A DNA stretch of 7,384 nt from contig JAGLQP010000088.1 of NCBI GenBank assembly GCA_023136785.1, positions 1 through 7,384 on the forward strand, in the 5' to 3' direction. Source of the DNA: Spirochaetales bacterium (GTDB taxonomy: Bacteria; Spirochaetota; Spirochaetia; SZUA-6; DRHE01). The notes beneath the pieces were generated by a model. The model was not told the DNA's origin and ran no database searches. It worked only from the letters and a program-made list of their open reading frames with translations. Shown here in pieces: positions 5,052 to 7,384 of this stretch. Every line of letters begins with the position of its first letter. The first letter of the stretch is position 1. The position numbers and the translations under genes are program-made.

Positions 5052-7384
5052 CTCCAACCCCTCCGAGAGTTCTCTGTACAAACGATTGATCTCCTCACTA
5101 CCCCGGCGGGATTCCTCGCGAACATCCGCCAGGGTTTCAAGGCTGTAGAGGCTTTCGTTCAGCGCCGTGAGGTAATTCCGGGTTCCGCGAAACCAGTAGA
5201 CGCCCCGGCCGTCGGTGTGGAGGGCGAGGAATCCCAGCCGCTTCTTCTTGTTTTTCAACCGGCAAAGCTTCAGCAGATCCTGTAGCGTTTCGACTAACCG
5301 ATGATAATCCTCCGGCACCGTGTAGCTGCCCTCGGGGGCTCGTTCCAGGATGCCTGCTTTCGGATCGATGCGGGGAATCAGTTTCAATATCGTGGAAAGC
5401 CGCATCCCGCTGAATAGATCATGTCCTTCGAAGGTGACCTTGCCCCGTAGTTTTTGATAGTGGGGCAGCAGGGTGATATCCCCGGAGGTGACCAGGGGTC
5501 GGATTTTTCCCCAGGGCAGGGTGACAGTTTTTTTCTTTCCCTTTTCGACCCGCACCTCGAACAGCTCCCCGCCAATTCTCACATAATTCGTAAAATCCCT
5601 CTTTTTAGGCGGCCCGGTTTTACCCGTTTTGCCGACGTCGTAGCCGATCAACTGTTGGGCCAGCAGGGGAGAGATGCGTTGCAGCCAGGCACGCCGGAGC
5701 GGAGACACCGAGTGCGCCCAGGTTCTCGAAGTGCGGACGATTTCCCCGGCGACAATGTAATGGGGATTTTCGCGAAACATCACGGATCCCGGGTGGATCT
5801 GAATCCTCCCGGCTGTAACCGTTTTGTACCCCCCCCTGCCCGATCGTACGCAGACAAACTGGATCAGTCCACGGGCAATTGCACAGAGATAATCCGCAGC
5901 CTCCCCCCCGGAACCTACAGGGATATCAAGTCCTGCGAGGATTTCCTCCAGCTGGATTTTGATGTTGACGATCTCGTTCATCGTCCTCAGGTCCACGTAG
6001 AAGCGCCGGCAAAAGTTTTCCTGATTTTTACTTCTTCGGTAAGCCCTAAACAGTTTCAGGTAGGAGATAAAGTCTCCCATGGGGTCGCGAAAGGTATGGT
6101 GAGCCTTTCGGGCTTCCAACTCCTCGCCGGGGGGGAGGAAGAAGGGATTGCGTGTGGAAAGAAAGGTCACCCCGATCAGGATTTCTTCGAGCACGTTCGG
6201 ATAGTTGTTGATCCCTTCCACGATTGCCCGGGCAAGTCGGGGAAGAATCGGGAAGTCCAGCATACGCCGCCCGATGGGAGTGACCTCCCTGTGTTCGTCC
6301 AACGCATCGAGAAGCCGCAGCGTATCGATGGCGCTCAGGATCCCCTCGCGGTTGGGGGGGGAGAGAAAATCGAAACCCTCGAAGTTTTTGATCCCCAGCT
6401 CCGCCATGCGCAGCACCACCTCGGAAAGATCGGTGCGCAGGATCTCCTCGGTGGTGAACAGGGCGCGAAGCTCGTAATCTTTACGGGAGTACAAACGATA
6501 GCAGACGCCCGGGCGGGTCCTGCCGGCCCGTCCTTTGCGTTGATTCGCCGAGGCTCGTGAGATGGGAACTTCGATCAGTGAGGAGGTGTAATTGCGCTGG
6601 TTGTAGAAATTGATTTTTGCCAATCCGCTGTCGATCACCGTCATAATCCCGTCGATGGTAACACTGGTTTCAGCGATATTCGTGGCTACGATTACTTTCC
6701 GCTTTCCCGGATATTCGACAAATACCCGTTCCTGCTCCTCCGAGGAGAGTCTGGCATACAGAGGCAGGACCTCGAGGGTCTTTCGAATCGGCAGGGTCTG
6801 TATCTGGGCGATGCAGTTCTTGATTGCCCCCTCACCGGGCAGAAAGATCAGGATGTCCCCCCGCGGCTCGATATTCCCCACGATTTGGGCGATTTTCTCA
6901 ATTCCCGCTTCCGGACCGCTTCCCGGTTTCGGAGGCTCGTAGAGAATCTGAACCGGATACATCGGTGTTTCGATGTTGACGATGGGACAGCGGTCGAAAT
7001 ATTCACTGAAGATTTCGGCGTTGATCGTGGCCGAAGAGACGACGATCTTGAACTCCGGGCGCTCTTCGAGAACACGCTTGAGCAGTCCGAGTATGAAATC
7101 GATATTCAAGCTGCGCTCGTGGGCCTCGTCCACCATGATGACGCTGTACCGGGAAAGGCTGTAGTCCGCCTTGATCTCCTGCAGCAGGATCCCGTCCGTC
7201 ATGATCTTGATGCGGGTTCGCTGGTCTGTCTGATCTTCGAAGCGCATTTTGTATCCGATGATATCGGGGATGCTCGTGCCCTGCTGCCGGGCGATGAACC
7301 CGGAAACGGATACCGCGGCGATCCGGCGGGGTTGGGTGACCCCGATAACCTTGTTCCGGCCGTAGCCGGCCTCCAGGAGGATCT
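5043..7384 (-). CDS. hrpA: HrpA-type DEAH-box ATP-dependent RNA helicase, N-terminus missing
   Basis: This superfamily-2 helicase uses ATP to remodel RNA or ribonucleoprotein in the cytoplasm. The frame stays open to the window edge, leaving 779 visible residues; the ATG at 7247 is internal. Counting from the first full codon, motif Ia is TQPRRIAAVS (16-25), motif Ib lies in IMTDGILLQE (60-69), motif II DEAH is at 85-88 (bases 7119-7130), motif III SAT at 117-119, motif IV near LIFLPGEGAI, motif V ATNIAETSVTI (233-243) and motif VI QRKGRAGR (281-288). An HA2-like helical region (about 335-465) and an OB-like region follow, then a basic tail of about 190 residues that I cannot assign. The Walker A motif must lie just right of 7384. 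There is no room for the long C-terminal extension of the 1300-residue E. coli HrpA, so this is the compact form seen in Borrelia. It converges on the cNMP gene with 14 bp between them. Confidence 0.94.
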   Translation of the reverse strand, partial: ILLEAGYGRNKVIGVTQPRRIAAVSVSGFIARQQGTSIPDIIGYKMRFEDQTDQRTRIKIMTDGILLQEIKADYSLSRYSVIMVDEAHERSLNIDFILGLLKRVLEERPEFKIVVSSATINAEIFSEYFDRCPIVNIETPMYPVQILYEPPKPGSGPEAGIEKIAQIVGNIEPRGDILIFLPGEGAIKNCIAQIQTLPIRKTLEVLPLYARLSSEEQERVFVEYPGKRKVIVATNIAETSVTIDGIMTVIDSGLAKINFYNQRNYTSSLIEVPISRASANQRKGRAGRTRPGVCYRLYSRKDYELRALFTTEEILRTDLSEVVLRMAELGIKNFEGFDFLSPPNREGILSAIDTLRLLDALDEHREVTPIGRRMLDFPILPRLARAIVEGINNYPNVLEEILIGVTFLSTRNPFFLPPGEELEARKAHHTFRDPMGDFISYLKLFRAYRRSKNQENFCRRFYVDLRTMNEIVNIKIQLEEILAGLDIPVGSGGEAADYLCAIARGLIQFVCVRSGRGGYKTVTAGRIQIHPGSVMFRENPHYIVAGEIVRTSRTWAHSVSPLRRAWLQRISPLLAQQLIGYDVGKTGKTGPPKKRDFTNYVRIGGELFEVRVEKGKKKTVTLPWGKIRPLVTSGDITLLPHYQKLRGKVTFEGHDLFSGMRLSTILKLIPRIDPKAGILERAPEGSYTVPEDYHRLVETLQDLLKLCRLKNKKKRLGFLALHTDGRGVYWFRGTRNYLTALNESLYSLETLADVREESRRGSEEINRLYRELSEGLEEL

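Noticed and set aside
5454..6560. A 368-codon open frame on the + strand
   Set aside because: It lies wholly antisense to the helicase gene, whose motifs and HA2 region cover the same bases. Its translation shows no recognisable domain, and such shadow frames are common opposite G+C-rich genes.
7245..7247. ATG at 7247 (- strand) as the helicase start
   Set aside because: The frame continues upstream to the window edge with conserved helicase sequence, including motif Ia TQPRR and GYKMRFED, so this Met is internal and the gene is cut by the window.

Overview
The window looks like a chromosomal housekeeping segment of a bacterium with moderate to fairly high G+C, most likely a free-living spirochaete. 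That placement is an inference. It rests on tRNA genes without an encoded CCA end, a compact HrpA-type DEAH-box helicase of the kind known from Borrelia, and a regulator with an N-terminal cyclic-nucleotide domain. Another deep-branching Gram-negative lineage is not excluded. I see no mobile element, CRISPR array, prophage or insertion sequence.

Layout: bases 1-42 are the 3' half of tRNA-Asp(GUC), followed by a short hairpin and eight T (48-67) that look like its terminator. A complete tRNA-Pro(CGG) lies at 112-184. From 246 to 5028 five genes run on the + strand: a secreted two-LysM protein with a degenerate M23 domain (NlpD/EnvC-like), a group-2 sigma-70 factor (RpoS/RpoD-like), aroA (EPSP synthase), aroB (3-dehydroquinate synthase) and a small cyclic-nucleotide-binding regulator. 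The gap before the sigma gene is 25 bp. The last three junctions overlap (TAATG, GTGA, ATGA), so the four genes from sigma onward are almost certainly one translationally coupled operon. Bases 5043-7384 hold, on the - strand, most of a HrpA-type ATP-dependent RNA helicase whose N-terminus and Walker A motif lie beyond the right edge. The two transcription units converge across only 14 bp.

Working together: the first two genes repeat the nlpD-rpoS order familiar from Proteobacteria, pairing an envelope LysM/M23-like protein with an alternative sigma factor. The operon then adds two shikimate-pathway enzymes (DAHP to 3-dehydroquinate, and shikimate-3-phosphate to EPSP) and ends with a cNMP-binding regulator. 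Envelope, transcription and aromatic-precursor functions are therefore locked into one transcript.

The points most worth a second look are the loss of all four predicted zinc ligands in the M23-like domain, a Thr-to-Ile-type change at a -10-recognition position of the sigma factor together with a short basic insertion, and the unusual operon composition. No wholly new system is evident.
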